A DNA stretch of 34,740 nucleotides, from NCBI GenBank assembly GCA_003550305.1, contig QKYT01000310.1:96929-131668 (forward strand), read 5' to 3'. The stretch's first letter is position 1; the number at the start of each line of letters is the position of its first letter. Position numbers and translations under genes: made by a program. The notes under the pieces are model-generated. The model was not told where the DNA came from, ran no database searches, and saw only the letters and a list, made by a program, of their open reading frames with translations. Positions 21,314 through 31,845 of this stretch are shown here, one piece after another. The DNA comes from Glomus cerebriforme. Lineage: Eukaryota > Glomeromycota > Glomeromycetes > Glomerales > Glomeraceae.

Positions 21314-21601
21314 TATCATAAGACAACGTTTTAAATTTAATCATATTCTGGGACCAGATTTAATACTAAAATTTAGACGCGCTATTTACCTTTAATTTAT
21401 ACTGTAGCAAATCAAACGTTATTATGGGTACGAAGTGATTCAAAGATTATTGTAAGTAAATTATTATTATTTTATTTTTTTTTGAAAAATACGAAATTTG
21501 ATTATAGTAGATGGCTTATTTGCGAAGAATTTATAAAAAAAGAGGATTTTGGCACATATTAAATTGCCAATTGAAAAATTTTCAAATAATATTAAAAAAC
21601 C
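21314..21601. other. AT-rich spacer downstream of the F-box gene
   Basis: Identity to the window start ends at 21313. No gene or structured repeat is seen here. Confidence 0.35.
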
Positions 21602-21702
21602 TCCTCTATCAGTCACATCATATACTTAGGTTTTTTATAATCACACCTTTTTTTTCGGTCTCGAGGGGTGTGATTATATAGGAAAGATTTTCTTTAGAGG
21701 AG
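21602..21702. repeat. Foldback element with nested inverted repeats
   Basis: The outer arms CTCCTCTA (21602-21609) and TAGAGGAG (21695-21702) are perfect inverted repeats. The inner arms TATAATCACACC (21637-21648) and GGTGTGATTATA (21668-21679) form a second perfect pair around a TTTTTTTTCGGTCTCGAGG loop. It has no coding capacity and is a MITE-like foldback or structured non-coding remnant. Confidence 0.65.
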
Positions 21703-21948
21703 CATTCACTACTTATTAAATCAGCATATGATATTTATTATATTTAAATGTTTTCCTCACAGCAGTCAATATTTTTTATTCTCATGAAAACTTGGTCAAT
21801 TCGATTAAGGAAAAAAATTACCAAACTTGTAATTTTCACGTATTTAAAGAAAATTTCAAAAATTGAACTAGTAGAGATACTAATATTAACAAGTCTCAAT
21901 TAAACGTCAAAGAATATTGGCAAGTACTAGAATTGATATATTATAATT

Positions 21949-22182
21949 GTTGTAGCCCAAACACTATCATGTCCCAAATCAAACTTGGGAAAACCTTATA
22001 TCCCGAAACTTGACCATGTCCCAAACTAACCCAGTCTTAAATGGTAGTTTGAGACGTCTTAAACATTTAAAATTTACTAGTTTTGTTTGGGATATGGTTA
22101 AATTTCGGACATAGGATTGTCCCAAGTTTGATTTGGGATATCCCAAGTCGGATTCGGGACATGGTTACGTTTGGGCTACAAC
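21949..22182. mobile_element. MITE of the TCCCAA family with TGTAGCCC ends
   Basis: The terminal repeats TGTTGTAGCCCAAAC (21949-21963) and GTTTGGGCTACAACA (22168-22182) are inverted. Inside lie hairpin modules, CATGTCCCAAATC...ACTTGGGA from 21968 and TCCCAAGTC...GGGACATG near 22141-22163, plus one more near 22120-22140. It is the longest copy of the family. The right half reappears inverted at 31764-31845, and a short form sits at 12358-12450. No transposase is encoded. Confidence 0.75.
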
Positions 22183-22441
22183 ATAATCAATTTCTTAATG
22201 TTAAATACTGTGTATTGCAAAAGGTTGGTTTGTACTTGTTTTGTACAGCAGGCATATCAGTTTTTGGAATAATGATAATAAAACGAAGTATAAAGATAGA
22301 TAAACAAAATTATCGAGTGGCTTTAAAGTCAAAAGAGGTATATTATTATTTATTTTTTATAAAGTTTGAATTAAAACAAAAATAATTCTAATAATTCATA
22401 TAATTCTTGGGTTAAATTTCAAATTTCTACCTACTTATATT

Positions 22442-22982
22442 AAATGTTATGGAATATCCCAGGATCCTAATACAAAAGATTATACGATGGACAATGTTTT
22501 AGGGGTAGCCTTCGAAATTTTTTAGATGAAGAATATAAAGATATAAAATGGAAGATAAAATGTAAACCAGCATTATCTGACTCATATAAAATATGAAATT
22601 CATGTAATTCATCAGGATTTCAATTCGGAAAATATCTTGATAAAAGATTTTTGTATTGGTGATTTAGGATCAATTGTGTAAAATAAATGATGGAAATTCC
22701 ATTGAAGAAGATAAAACAATATTTGATATATTTGATGTATTATCTTATATTGCTCCAGAAGGGTATTATTTGTTATGAGATCATTACAAAATTACCACTA
22801 TATCATGATATGATTCATGATCAATTTTTAGCTTTATCATGAATTTCGTCCAAAATCAAAAAAAAATTTCATATACCCCAATTACTCTTAAATATGATTG
22901 AGCAGTGTTGGAATGTAGACTCTTCAAAACGTCCAAGTACAAAGAATTAAAGGATATTATTACAAAGTTTTTATTGGTATAA
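22442..22982 (+). pseudogene. Protein-kinase remnant, plus strand
   Basis: Readable pieces in order: YGISQDPNTKDYTMDNVLG (hinge), LRNFLDEEYKDIKWKIK, IHVIHQDFNSENILIKDF with IGDLG (catalytic loop HQD for the usual HRD; DLG in place of DFG), then YIAPEG. Next come ITKLPLYHDMIHDQF and finally NMIEQCWNVDSSKRPS with KELKDIITKF. Frameshifts and stops separate them, and the N-lobe with the ATP-binding lysine is not readable. This is the same tyrosine-kinase-like family as the remnants at 6577 and 13815, but an independent copy in the opposite orientation. Confidence 0.8.
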
Positions 22983-23074
22983 TTGTCGGTAGAATAAATT
23001 TATTTATTTGAAATACAAAATAATAAAATAATAAAATAATATATAAATGTCTAATGTAAAATAATTTATTTGTA

Positions 23075-24576
23075 TTATGTAGATTGTTTCTTTATAACTT
23101 GGAAAACTTCATAATCATGTACTTCAAATACACCTGGTATACCAATTTTAGGATACTTATCATTATTTGCATTACAATACCAAGTATTATTTTCCCTGCA
23201 ATTTAAGTGACAATTATTACCTCCACCAAATACTGGACCATTAGATGGAAACCCACCTACAGAATCCACACCATTACTATAACCTACTTTTGCACTTCGA
23301 AATTTAAATTTATTCTCAAATAAGTATATAAAACTATCATAAGTGGATCTATGTTTACTACTAGAATCCCAAAAAAGTGGATTATATCCTCCAATTATTT
23401 GATCAGAGTGTAAGAGTTTTGCTACAACTATGGTAGCTCCTTTATCATCACACTTTTTATGAAATGCCATAGGTTTATTACCATCCCTGCTAGACCTATA
23501 TAAAAGATTAAATTCATAAGGAATAACACTACTATATCTAGAGTTTTCCTCCTTCCTATCAATCCAACTTGCTAAAAGTGCCATATGTTTTTGATTAATT
23601 AAAACAGAATCAATGTAATATCTTGGATATCTCGGTGTACACGTATTGAGTATTGATTTATATCCAGGAACCATATAAAATTTTAAAATATCATCTCTTA
23701 ATTCTTTAGATAAAATTTCTTCGTAAGGTTTAACTTTGTTAATGTAATCTTGGGATGAAATTTCATAAAATTTAATTAAAGGAATAAATTCGCTTAAAAT
23801 TCCTTGAAATTGATTAAAATTTTCTTGATTCCAATTAGAGACATCTTGATTAAATGTCGGTTCTTGTGATAATCCCCATTTAATTAAATATTCCCAAATT
23901 TCAATTTCATCCAAGTTTAAAATGTCTACTTTTAGGATAATTTCCAATAGAGAAGCAGGTAAATCATTAAATTTAACAGAGTTAAATAAAATTTTAGGTT
24001 CAAAACTGATCATTTCTAAATAAATTTCTCGTATATCATTAAGAGCTTCGTCATTACAAACCATTTTAAGAATTTCAACAGGATCATTTTGTAAAAATTC
24101 CTTTTGATTATCGATTAAATAATTTTTGATATTTTCATAAAGTGTATATAATCCAAGTTCATCAATAGCAATTAATAATTTTAAAATATTCAATCCATTA
24201 TCGATATTTAAATCTATTTTTCCACAATATAAATACCTATAATTTTAAAAAAAATTTTAGTTTTATTGTATTTATAGGTTTTAATTGATAAATAGAATAT
24301 AATAAATAAATAAAACCTTAGAATATTTTCAAATATATATGGAGAAATATTAGGTTTTTTAAAAAAATATTTTCCGTCTTTTTTTTCCGCCCAATTTGAA
24401 GAAAATGCCGCACGAAAATAATCTGATTGACAACAAAGTACAAGAGAATGAGCGTAAATTTCTTTTGAATTTTCTTCTTCTCCAATTTGTAAGATAACAT
24501 CATAATTTTCTTTTGATTCAAATAAACTTTCAAATTTGTTTAAAATTTCCAAATGTGTTGGATTCGTTTTCTCCAT
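23075..24576 (-). CDS. BTB-BACK-TLDc domain protein (473 aa, 2 exons)
   Basis: Exon 1 is 24576-24317 and exon 2 is 24236-23075. The intron is GT-AG (GTTTTATT...TTATAG) and the joined CDS is 1422 nt without a stop. BTB (about 25-115) reads ENYDVILQIGEEENSKEIYA and, across the splice, ENILRYLYCGKIDL. BACK follows at about 145-215 (WEYLIKWGLSQEP). TLDc spans about 293-468 (IIGGYNPLFWDSS, TYDSFIYLFEN, VHDYEVFQVI). BTB-BACK proteins commonly recruit substrates to cullin-3 ubiquitin ligases; TLDc domains are linked to oxidative-stress resistance and V-ATPase control. The family is heavily expanded in Glomeromycotina, and a broken relative is at 15095-16740 with the same intron site. Divergent from the F-box gene at 25272. 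Confidence 0.92.
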
Positions 24577-25271
24577 TTGTTAAAGAGAAAAATAAATGGT
24601 TAAATGGTGGCGTTTTATTTATAAATATTGTAACGTTACATACAGTACAATGACATTTATTTAGACGGAATTGCGGAAATCAATTTTTCCGACCGAAATC
24701 ATTTAAATTACGAACCATTGTCAATATTTTAATTCCAAGTTAAAAATATTAACTACTTTTATTTATTGTCGATTTGATAGTAAAAAATATTTTTTTTTTT
24801 TTTAAACTTAATATACTCTGCTGAGCTGATATCATTTCTCTACTCGTAATATATATATATATATTTATTTATTACATATTTAGTAACAAACTTATGTTAG
24901 CAAAAAATCATGAAGTTTTTATTAATTAACATTTTTACGAGGACAAACTTATTCTTAATATTTTTTAGCATAAAGGGTTTTATTGTGTCACAAATGTATA
25001 AATATAACAAAAAAAAAGAATATTAGTTTATGCAGATCCTATAAACGATTGTTTGATAAACTTATAATTTAATGTCCTTAATTTTGACCAACATTTAGTT
25101 GCCGTTGCTTAATTCGGGCAAAATTCTACGCCTCAAATTAATTCAACGTAACACGGCACGAATAATCTGCACGCCAAGAAAAATCTAGCTAATTACAGAA
25201 TAGAATTATAGAATTTAACGTAAATATTTGACTTACGTAACAAATTAAAATATTTTTTTTTTTCTGACAAA
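24577..25271. promoter_or_regulatory. Shared intergenic region between divergent BTB-TLDc and F-box genes
   Basis: 695 bases separate two head-to-head genes, so both promoters lie here. Visible features are an (AT)n run at about 24848-24862, GC-containing islands at 24664-24700 (GACGGAATTGCGG, CCGACCGAAATC) and at 25128-25180, and a T run just before ATG 25272. No transcription-factor site can be named. Confidence 0.5.
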
Positions 25272-26705
25272 ATGTCTCAACTTTTCGCTGATTGTATTAG
25301 CGAAATCTTTGAATATTTAGAAAGAGATAAAAATACCTTACGTTCATGCTTGTTAGTAAATCGTCTTTGGTGTGAAATTTCTGTTAAAATTTTATGGAGA
25401 AACGTTTGGAATTATAGTACTTATAATTATAGTATTTTAATTTCTTGTCTTCCAGATGAATCAAAAGAAATTTTAAATAAGAATGGAATAATCATCTCAA
25501 CACCAATTTCAAAACCTCTTTTGTTTAATTATGCATCATTTTGTAAAGTTTTATCCGATTTTCATGTTAAACACGGAGTTGAACGTCTTCTTAAAAATCA
25601 ACAAACTATTTCGTCACAAAATTTAGATTATAATGTTCATATTGTAGCGCAAGAAATATATAAATTGTTTATGAATCAAATTTCTTCCTTAAGAGAATTA
25701 CATGTTGATTTATTATCAATGAATATATCTTTCACATCTTATCCTGGATCAATAAATTGTTTAAAAGATCTCTCAGAATTAAGTTGTCGTTCAAATTTTT
25801 ATCCTGAATTTTTTTATCAATTATCTCAAATAAGTCATAATATAAAATCAATTTATATAGTATTTGATTATAAGGTTTCGGATGGATTATTAGATTTAAT
25901 CATTTCTCAAAATAATTTAAAAAATTTGGTTTTACATCAATCTCATACTCATAAAGTTTTGACGGATATAATTCCTTCATTAACAGAACTTTCTAATACT
26001 TTAATCAAATTAGGAATTTATGAAATACATGATTATATACCATTACCACTTCCATCAAATTTACATGAACTTGTATTATCATTTTATTATGATTTTTCTG
26101 AAGTTTCTGAGGATTCTTTTGTAGAATTACAACATATTACATTTTCTCAATTACAAATTTTAAGATTTAGATATGCATGTCCAAGAGTTGAATATTTAGT
26201 TAATTTTTTAGAAAATAATGGAGAGAATTTAAAAGAGCTTTATGTAGAGGATGGAATTCAATCTTTAAATTCTTTAAATTTGGCCATATCTGAATTTTGT
26301 CCAAATCTTAAAATACTTTCTACTTCAATATCAGATTATGAAAGTTTAAAAGGAATTTTTAATAGATGTAAACATTTAGAAAGTATTAAAATTTGTGATA
26401 AATATTTAATTTTAAAAGAATTATTTAATGTTGTTATTAAATATTCTCCTAAAAAATTTTTTCAATTAAAAATTTATTATGATTCTCAAATAGAATTACA
26501 ATTACTTCCAGAATTATTAGAATCTTTTTATGATGGTTGGAAAAATCGTACTGTATCACAAAATCCATTTTCTTTAATCATTATTGATTATTATGAAAAA
26601 AATAATTTGATGAAAAATGATGAAAATTTGAAAATAATTGAAAAATATATTGAATTGGGTGTTATTAAAAATTTTAAAATTATATATTATGATGAAAATT
26701 ATTGA
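25272..26705 (+). CDS. F-box protein with LRR-like C-terminal part (477 aa)
   Basis: Single-exon gene, ATG to TGA, with no ambiguous bases. The N-terminal F-box (about residues 2-50) reads LFADCISEIFEYLERDKNTL, SCLLVNRLWCEISVKILWRN. It is clearly related to the gene at 19644 (same NRLWCE...ILWRN core) but diverged beyond it. The remainder carries leucine-rich, irregular repeats (LRELHVDL, LKNLVLHQ, LKELYVED, LKILSTSI). Expected role: substrate adaptor in an SCF ubiquitin ligase, with the LRR part selecting the substrate. This is inference from the family. A polyadenylation-type AATAAA is at 26759. Confidence 0.92.
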   Translation: MSQLFADCISEIFEYLERDKNTLRSCLLVNRLWCEISVKILWRNVWNYSTYNYSILISCLPDESKEILNKNGIIISTPISKPLLFNYASFCKVLSDFHVKHGVERLLKNQQTISSQNLDYNVHIVAQEIYKLFMNQISSLRELHVDLLSMNISFTSYPGSINCLKDLSELSCRSNFYPEFFYQLSQISHNIKSIYIVFDYKVSDGLLDLIISQNNLKNLVLHQSHTHKVLTDIIPSLTELSNTLIKLGIYEIHDYIPLPLPSNLHELVLSFYYDFSEVSEDSFVELQHITFSQLQILRFRYACPRVEYLVNFLENNGENLKELYVEDGIQSLNSLNLAISEFCPNLKILSTSISDYESLKGIFNRCKHLESIKICDKYLILKELFNVVIKYSPKKFFQLKIYYDSQIELQLLPELLESFYDGWKNRTVSQNPFSLIIIDYYEKNNLMKNDENLKIIEKYIELGVIKNFKIIYYDENY

Positions 26706-27620
26706 ATATTATTAAGAAATATTTGTTGGGGGTTCATGATAATAGTTCATTTTTATATAAATAAAGCTTCTATTGATACATTTAAAATTTAAAATGATTT
26801 TTTTTTTCTTAATAAAATTTCTCAAATAATAAAATTTTTTTATAAAATTTCTAATTTTTTTTTTTAAAATATACTGTATATATAAAATGTCAGATTAAGA
26901 TATTTGGTATGACTATATAAATCTTCATAATTACAATAATTTATTTAAACTAATTTGTGACTATGATCTTGCATAGCAATTCAGTTTAATGTTATATGTG
27001 GCAAATCATAAGTTCTAATGTATGGTATTTTATTATCTGATAACAGTCACCTGCTGTGAAAAAATTAAGTTTAACGCTGATAGAGGTTGATTAGAAATTA
27101 TGTATCATTTTCCATTTAAATTGTTAATTTCAATTTTTCATTTTATCATTATCATTTTATCATTTTTAATTTTTTTATCATATGAATATAATTTACCTAG
27201 CGGAATTTGTGGCTATGAACCTGTTGATTAGGCTTTGCACGGCAAATATTTTTTGATAAACATGTGGTTATGGCTTTGCACGGCAAATATTTCGTGTAAT
27301 GAACCTTTTACACAGCAAATATTTTATATTAAAGTCTGGGTATATTTTAATTAAAACATAATCACAACAATTAAAAATATAGCAAAGGATTAAAATATAA
27401 AATACCAACTATTAATCCTCTTTCCTTTTTGTTTCAATAACAAACCATCCACAAATTATATAATTTTAAAATGACTATTACATAATTCATATAATAATAA
27501 GCAATGAAAATCAATGTATTTCTTAGAATGGGAATCTTTTATTATAACCAATAGCTAGGATATGAAACTATTTCAGAAACTCATATAAAAATCATAAACA
27601 TGCAAAATTGTCTGCTCACT
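26706..27620. other. Non-coding AT-rich region with short direct repeats
   Basis: No gene is seen. Repeats of GGCTTTGCACGGCAAATATT start at 27231 and 27272, and a degraded third (TTTTACACAGCAAATATTTT) lies at 27306-27325. They are spaced about 35-41 bases apart. The rest is low-complexity A/T. Confidence 0.5.
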
Positions 27621-29093
27621 ATATACAGTATAATAAAATATACAAGATTATTCATTTTCTTGCCATTTCAACCACTTAATAACAGTTCCATGGTTCGGAC
27701 AACAATTCCACAACTCCACCAATCCAGAAATCTGTAATTGACTAATTTAGCATCATGCGTCATTCTCAAACTAGTTTCGCCTAAAATGATCTACAAAATT
27801 AAGTTTTCAGAAGTTATAGATAACTTTGACTTGCACTGAGCGAAACATAGACAAGAAACATTTCTGATTTTGAAAAATAGTTTTACCCGAAACACTAATC
27901 TGTTTGTTATATCATTCATAGTGCATGGGTAAAAATGATAATACACCCACGACTTACATGTCGAAAATAATCGAAAAATTCAATAGAAGACAATTTTGTT
28001 CTTATCAATATAACAATTATTTAAAAAACATGTCAAACTCTAACCATTCGCGCTATTACTACGACAATGAACAAAAATGCTACACCGCACCGTAGAACTT
28101 TTTACAGAAACTACGTAACATTATACCAAACTCAAAGAAGTGATAATTACACAAAGGGAAGAGCCTAGAGGATTGCAATATTATCTGTGGTGTTTCATGT
28201 ACAGATTCGATTCCTTTCTACTCCCTGTTTATAAGGTCATTTCAGACTAGTTCTAGTACTATAAAGCGCACTTTACATAATGAAGGTTTTATGGCCATTC
28301 TAACCTTTGGTATTTGAAGAAAATCGCAGAAAAGGTTAGAATGGTGTCATACTAGAAGAAATTGGGATTCTGAATGAAATACAATAATATGGAGTTATGA
28401 ATCTCACTTTTTATTATTTTAAAATGATGCTCATTATTGGATCTACATGAAAAACATGATGCAAATTGTTTAATTCCCACGAAAATCAACGTATAATGGT
28501 ATGGGGATGTTTTACAAAAATAGGATTGGACCTTTAATTCAAATTTTTGGTAAAATTACAGGCTCTGTATATATTGAAACTTTGAAAAATAATCCTTTGC
28601 CTTTTATTAATGAATTGAGAACTGATTTATATTCAAGATGACAATCATCAGCAAGAACAGTTAAACAATCATAGTCTCCTGATTTTGAATCCAATCGAGC
28701 ATTTGTGGGATGTTTTGAAAGAAACTTCGTAAACATAAACCTCATCCAAAAAATTCCAGGATATTTTGAAGGAAAAGTGGAATAGAATTTAACCAGAAAT
28801 TTTAGAAAATTTAGTAGAAAGTATGCCAGCAAGAAGAATTCAAGCTGTAATAAATAGTAATGGCAATCCAACTAAATATTAATCACAAATAAAAATTTTA
28901 TGATTTATGTATAAATTAAATATATAAGTTTTGGCAAAACAACTATTTGTTTTAAAGCAACTCAGATCTTTAAAATTCATTTTTATTTTTTATTTATAAT
29001 TAAATCTTTCAAATAAATGATAAGAACGGTTTTCTAAATTTAAAAATGCTTAAAAGTCCTAAAATAAAATTATAAAATTATAATACTGTATAT
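27621..29093. mobile_element. Tc1/mariner-type transposon relic
   Basis: A decayed transposase (28245-28882) lies between short inverted ends with the core TATACAGTAT at 27622-27631 and its complement ATACTGTATA at 29083-29092, both bordered by AT-rich similar bases. The span of about 1.47 kb fits this superfamily. The ends are inferred from the match and the size. Target-site TA duplication cannot be fixed because of the AT richness. Confidence 0.55.
28245..28882 (+). pseudogene. Tc1/mariner transposase remnant
   Basis: The remnant encodes traces of a DDE/D transposase that cut and pasted its own element. Readable pieces: TSSSTIKRTLHNEG (end of the N-terminal DNA-binding part), KRLEWCHTRRNWDSE, GPLIQIFGKITGSVYIETLK, then one base out of frame QDDNHQQEQ (second catalytic Asp region). 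ILNPIEHLWDVLKE (third acidic-residue region) and ESMPARRIQAVINSNGNPTK follow, with TAA at 28880-28882. Several frameshifts and stops (for example TAA after KETS) make it inactive. The order and spacing match the catalytic core of the superfamily. Confidence 0.85.
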
Positions 29094-30046
29094 CAGTCAC
29101 AAATAATAAACTAAATCAATCATAAATGATAGTTTTTTTAAAATTAAATTTTTAAAAGTTGGTTAACAAATTAGTTTGCTAATATATTACAAAACTTTAT
29201 TTAGGGATATTAAATGGATAATTCTTTATATTCTTATCTAGATTTAAGAAAAGAATAATACAAGTTTCTTTGTTTGTAATTCGTCTTATTATTTATTTTA
29301 TTCAATAATTTGTTATAAAGTAACAATTTTATATTTGCAATAAAATTAATTTTTTTAAATTCATTGGTAATAACAGAAAACATAGTTATAAAAGTAGCAA
29401 ATTTTAATAATTCTCAAATTTTGTCATCATCATCCTCATAATCATAATCACGATTCAACATAAGTCCGAAACATTCCTTTTCTTATAGGATAATATCGTA
29501 TTTTTTCATAATTACCATATAATTTTATAATAATGTTTAGGTTTAGGATCTAAAGATGGAGAAAAAAGTATTTTATCCAATGCTTCATAATCTGATATAA
29601 GATTGGCTCGAAATTTTAGTTAATGCAGTGTGATTCTTTCATTAAAGAAAAAGGTAATTTTAAATTATCATTAATTCTGACATTTTAAATTATTATGGAA
29701 CTATTATGATGAAAACAATTTGGCGGATATATACCCTGTTTAAAATAGTTTAATTTCATTCAAGTGAAATATGCTTTTCTAAATTTATTTACATTCTTCA
29801 TTGCCTTTAATCCTTTTAATATAGTTCATACATAATTTTGTTTATTCTGACATTTCTTACAAACAACAAAAATTACTAGTAATTATTTCATTTGTATAAC
29901 AATAATTATTATAGTAAATTCAAAGAAAAAGGTTAAAAATTTATTGTAAGTAAAAATTGAAAGTTATGATAATTCAATAGTGAAGATAATAATGATTCTG
30001 CCAGCTAATTTAAAGAAAACAATTATTAACAAACAAAAATTTTTAA
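29094..30046. other. AT-rich region with one coding-like scrap on the minus strand
   Basis: There is no gene. On the minus strand, about 29540-29612 reads LISDYEALDKILFSPSLD followed by PKPKHYYKIIW and a stop. It could be a scrap of a lost gene, but it has no recognisable family. Confidence 0.3.
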
Positions 30047-30090
30047 GTGCTATGACCTGGACTTACTAGAAGTGCACCTTCGCATAGCAC
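30047..30090. repeat. Stem-loop with perfect 8-bp arms
   Basis: GTGCTATG (30047-30054) pairs with CATAGCAC (30083-30090) around a 28-base loop that contains GTGCAC. The neighbourhood (30047-30130) is markedly richer in G and C than the flanks and lies directly beside the MITE fragment at 30177. It is likely part of a composite repeat. I could not fit it to a tRNA or known RNA. Confidence 0.5.
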
Positions 30091-30176
30091 CATGCCATAC
30101 CACAACCAACCAGCTCTACCGTGCTTGTACGAATAAGAAGGGATTTGGGGAAAAGGAGCCATAAGACGAGGTAAGA

Positions 30177-30300
30177 CACTGGTCGAAGTAACATATTTTC
30201 AATCTAGTTTTCACTATAAACATCCTGTGGAAATGTGTCCAATTTCCATGATGTACTCTTAATATTATTGAAGTTTCCATTTTTTTTTTTGAAATGTGAT
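30177..30300 (-). mobile_element. Partial inverted copy of the 538-773 MITE
   Basis: The reverse complement of 30177-30290 follows about 663-773: the end CACTGGTCGAAGT, the inner CATCCTGTGGAAATG...GTCCAATTTCCATGATG, and the run of T matching the A run at 669. The other half of the element is not recognised, so this is a truncated copy. Confidence 0.7.
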
Positions 30301-31019
30301 GTTTCAGAAATGATTTAATATAATATTGACATGAATAATAGTTAATCGTTATGTAAGCTCTTCCATTATAACTTCTCATCATCTTTTTCCTTCTACTGTA
30401 TTTATTGGATGTATAGTAACTATACAACTGTTCTCTATTCTGCGCTTTACATAATTAATAAGAATTACTTACAGCTTGACGTTATAGGCAATACTGTAGA
30501 TGCCCGTCATACGATTATAAGATCTAAGGAATATTTAATATTATAAAATCACAAAAATAATTAGGCACACGTGGTAAAATTTTCAGTAATGTGATTTTTT
30601 GGCTAGTTATGCAACGATTTTCTAACAGATTTTAATTATTCATATTCTTATAATAAATTTTGGTTGTAAAGATTGTGATATCGACGTTTTCCGCCTCCAA
30701 CTTCCAAGCATTGTTTTTATATTTATCCAGAAACTTAAGAGCAATTATTTAATTTCTATCCATCACTTCGCTCTCAACGTTTTTTTTACGCAGTCTTTAC
30801 ATTAACAGGAACCTTGGCTCTTTACACGTTAATTTCCTTTTATCTCAAATTTTGGATCATCTTTTAAATAATAGGAATGATTTATCATTAAAATGATCAC
30901 GCCTCACAGTCAATAATTTTAGCAGTTTGTCAAAGAATTTCATTTGATTGAAGGAATTAATGATTGATTCCTTTAATTCATTAAGAAATAAAAATATAAT
31001 TATTGGAAAATACTTAATA
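30301..31019. other. AT-rich spacer, no gene seen
   Basis: Nothing coding or structured is recognised. Open frames here are short and have no family features. Confidence 0.35.
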
Positions 31020-31490
31020 ATCTTAACGTTATGGATTTGTAGTAAAAACGACATAAAAATATGGAAAATTATATGACAATTTGATTTTTATCTTTTTAGT
31101 AATAATCATCTCATTTATTAATTTAATGTTGTCACAAATATAATATTCATTATATATTATTACTATTCCAATTTGTAATATTGGCAAAATATGTACCTGC
31201 GGCTGAACTGATTTTTTGGTTAGATTGTAAGCTGCGTTCTTTGGTGAAACTTCTTTTCTTAACAATATATCTCATTGGACATATTTTTCATTTATTTTCT
31301 ATATTTAAAAACCATTTGATCGGCAAATTCACGTTGATTAGATAAAGTTAATAGTTTTTTTTCTTTAATAGTAATAGCTCGCTATAATGAATTGTGTAAC
31401 ATATGATTTGCCTGCGCCTGATCTATTCCATATTATGAATAGGTTCAAAATGGCGTACTGCGGCGATCTGATAGGTGGCGTGATTGTAAT
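31020..31490 (-). pseudogene. Fragment of a P-loop NTPase-like gene, unrecognised family
   Basis: On the minus strand, 31440-31350 reads NRSGAGKSYVTQFIIAS, a GxGKS-type nucleotide-binding loop. SNQREFADQMVFKYRK follows after a shift. About 31250-31170 then reads PKNAAYNLTKKSVQPQVH. Stops and shifts interrupt the frame and no start is visible. The P-loop suggests a helicase- or ATPase-type gene, but the family cannot be named. Confidence 0.45.
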
Positions 31491-31763
31491 TTTTTAAATT
31501 GTATAAATTTATAATAGCCAATTTTTGTTTTTTTCACTTGGTATATTAACTATAAATCTAATTATTATTATATCACAGCTTATTTCTGGAATATTTTCTA
31601 TGCATACATGATTTACTATATTGATTTAAGCTAAAAATAATTCGTTTCGAATCATTTCCGGTTAATTTATCTGTTACAGTCTATAAATTCTCTTTTAATT
31701 TTGGCCAGAATTAGTCATCTACATAATTCCGACAAAATTCATGTAACTTAATCACGTGAATAT

Positions 31764-31845
31764 TTGGAACTGTTGCGTAACCATGTCCCAAATCCGACTT
31801 TGGATACCCCAAATCAAACTTGGGACCGAAATTTAACCATATACT
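31764..31845 (-). mobile_element. Partial copy of the TCCCAA foldback family
   Basis: GCGTAACCATGTCCCAAATC, CCAAATCAAACTTGGGAC and CGAAATTTAACCATAT follow the reverse complement of the right part of the element at 21949-22182. The outer TGTAGCCC end is not preserved, so this is a truncated, inverted copy. Confidence 0.7.

Noticed and set aside
22083..22385. 100-codon plus-strand frame
   Set aside because: The first third is MITE sequence and the remainder is AT-rich without recognisable features.
28539..28871. 110-codon minus-strand frame
   Set aside because: It is the antisense of the decayed Tc1/mariner transposase, whose motifs are all on the plus strand.
30047..30130. tRNA gene on the minus strand
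   Set aside because: Only a weak A-box resemblance; no B box (GGTTCGA) and no cloverleaf could be built.
30116..30427. 103-codon minus-strand frame
   Set aside because: It overlaps the truncated MITE copy and its G/C-rich neighbour; the composition is that of the repeat, with no protein features.
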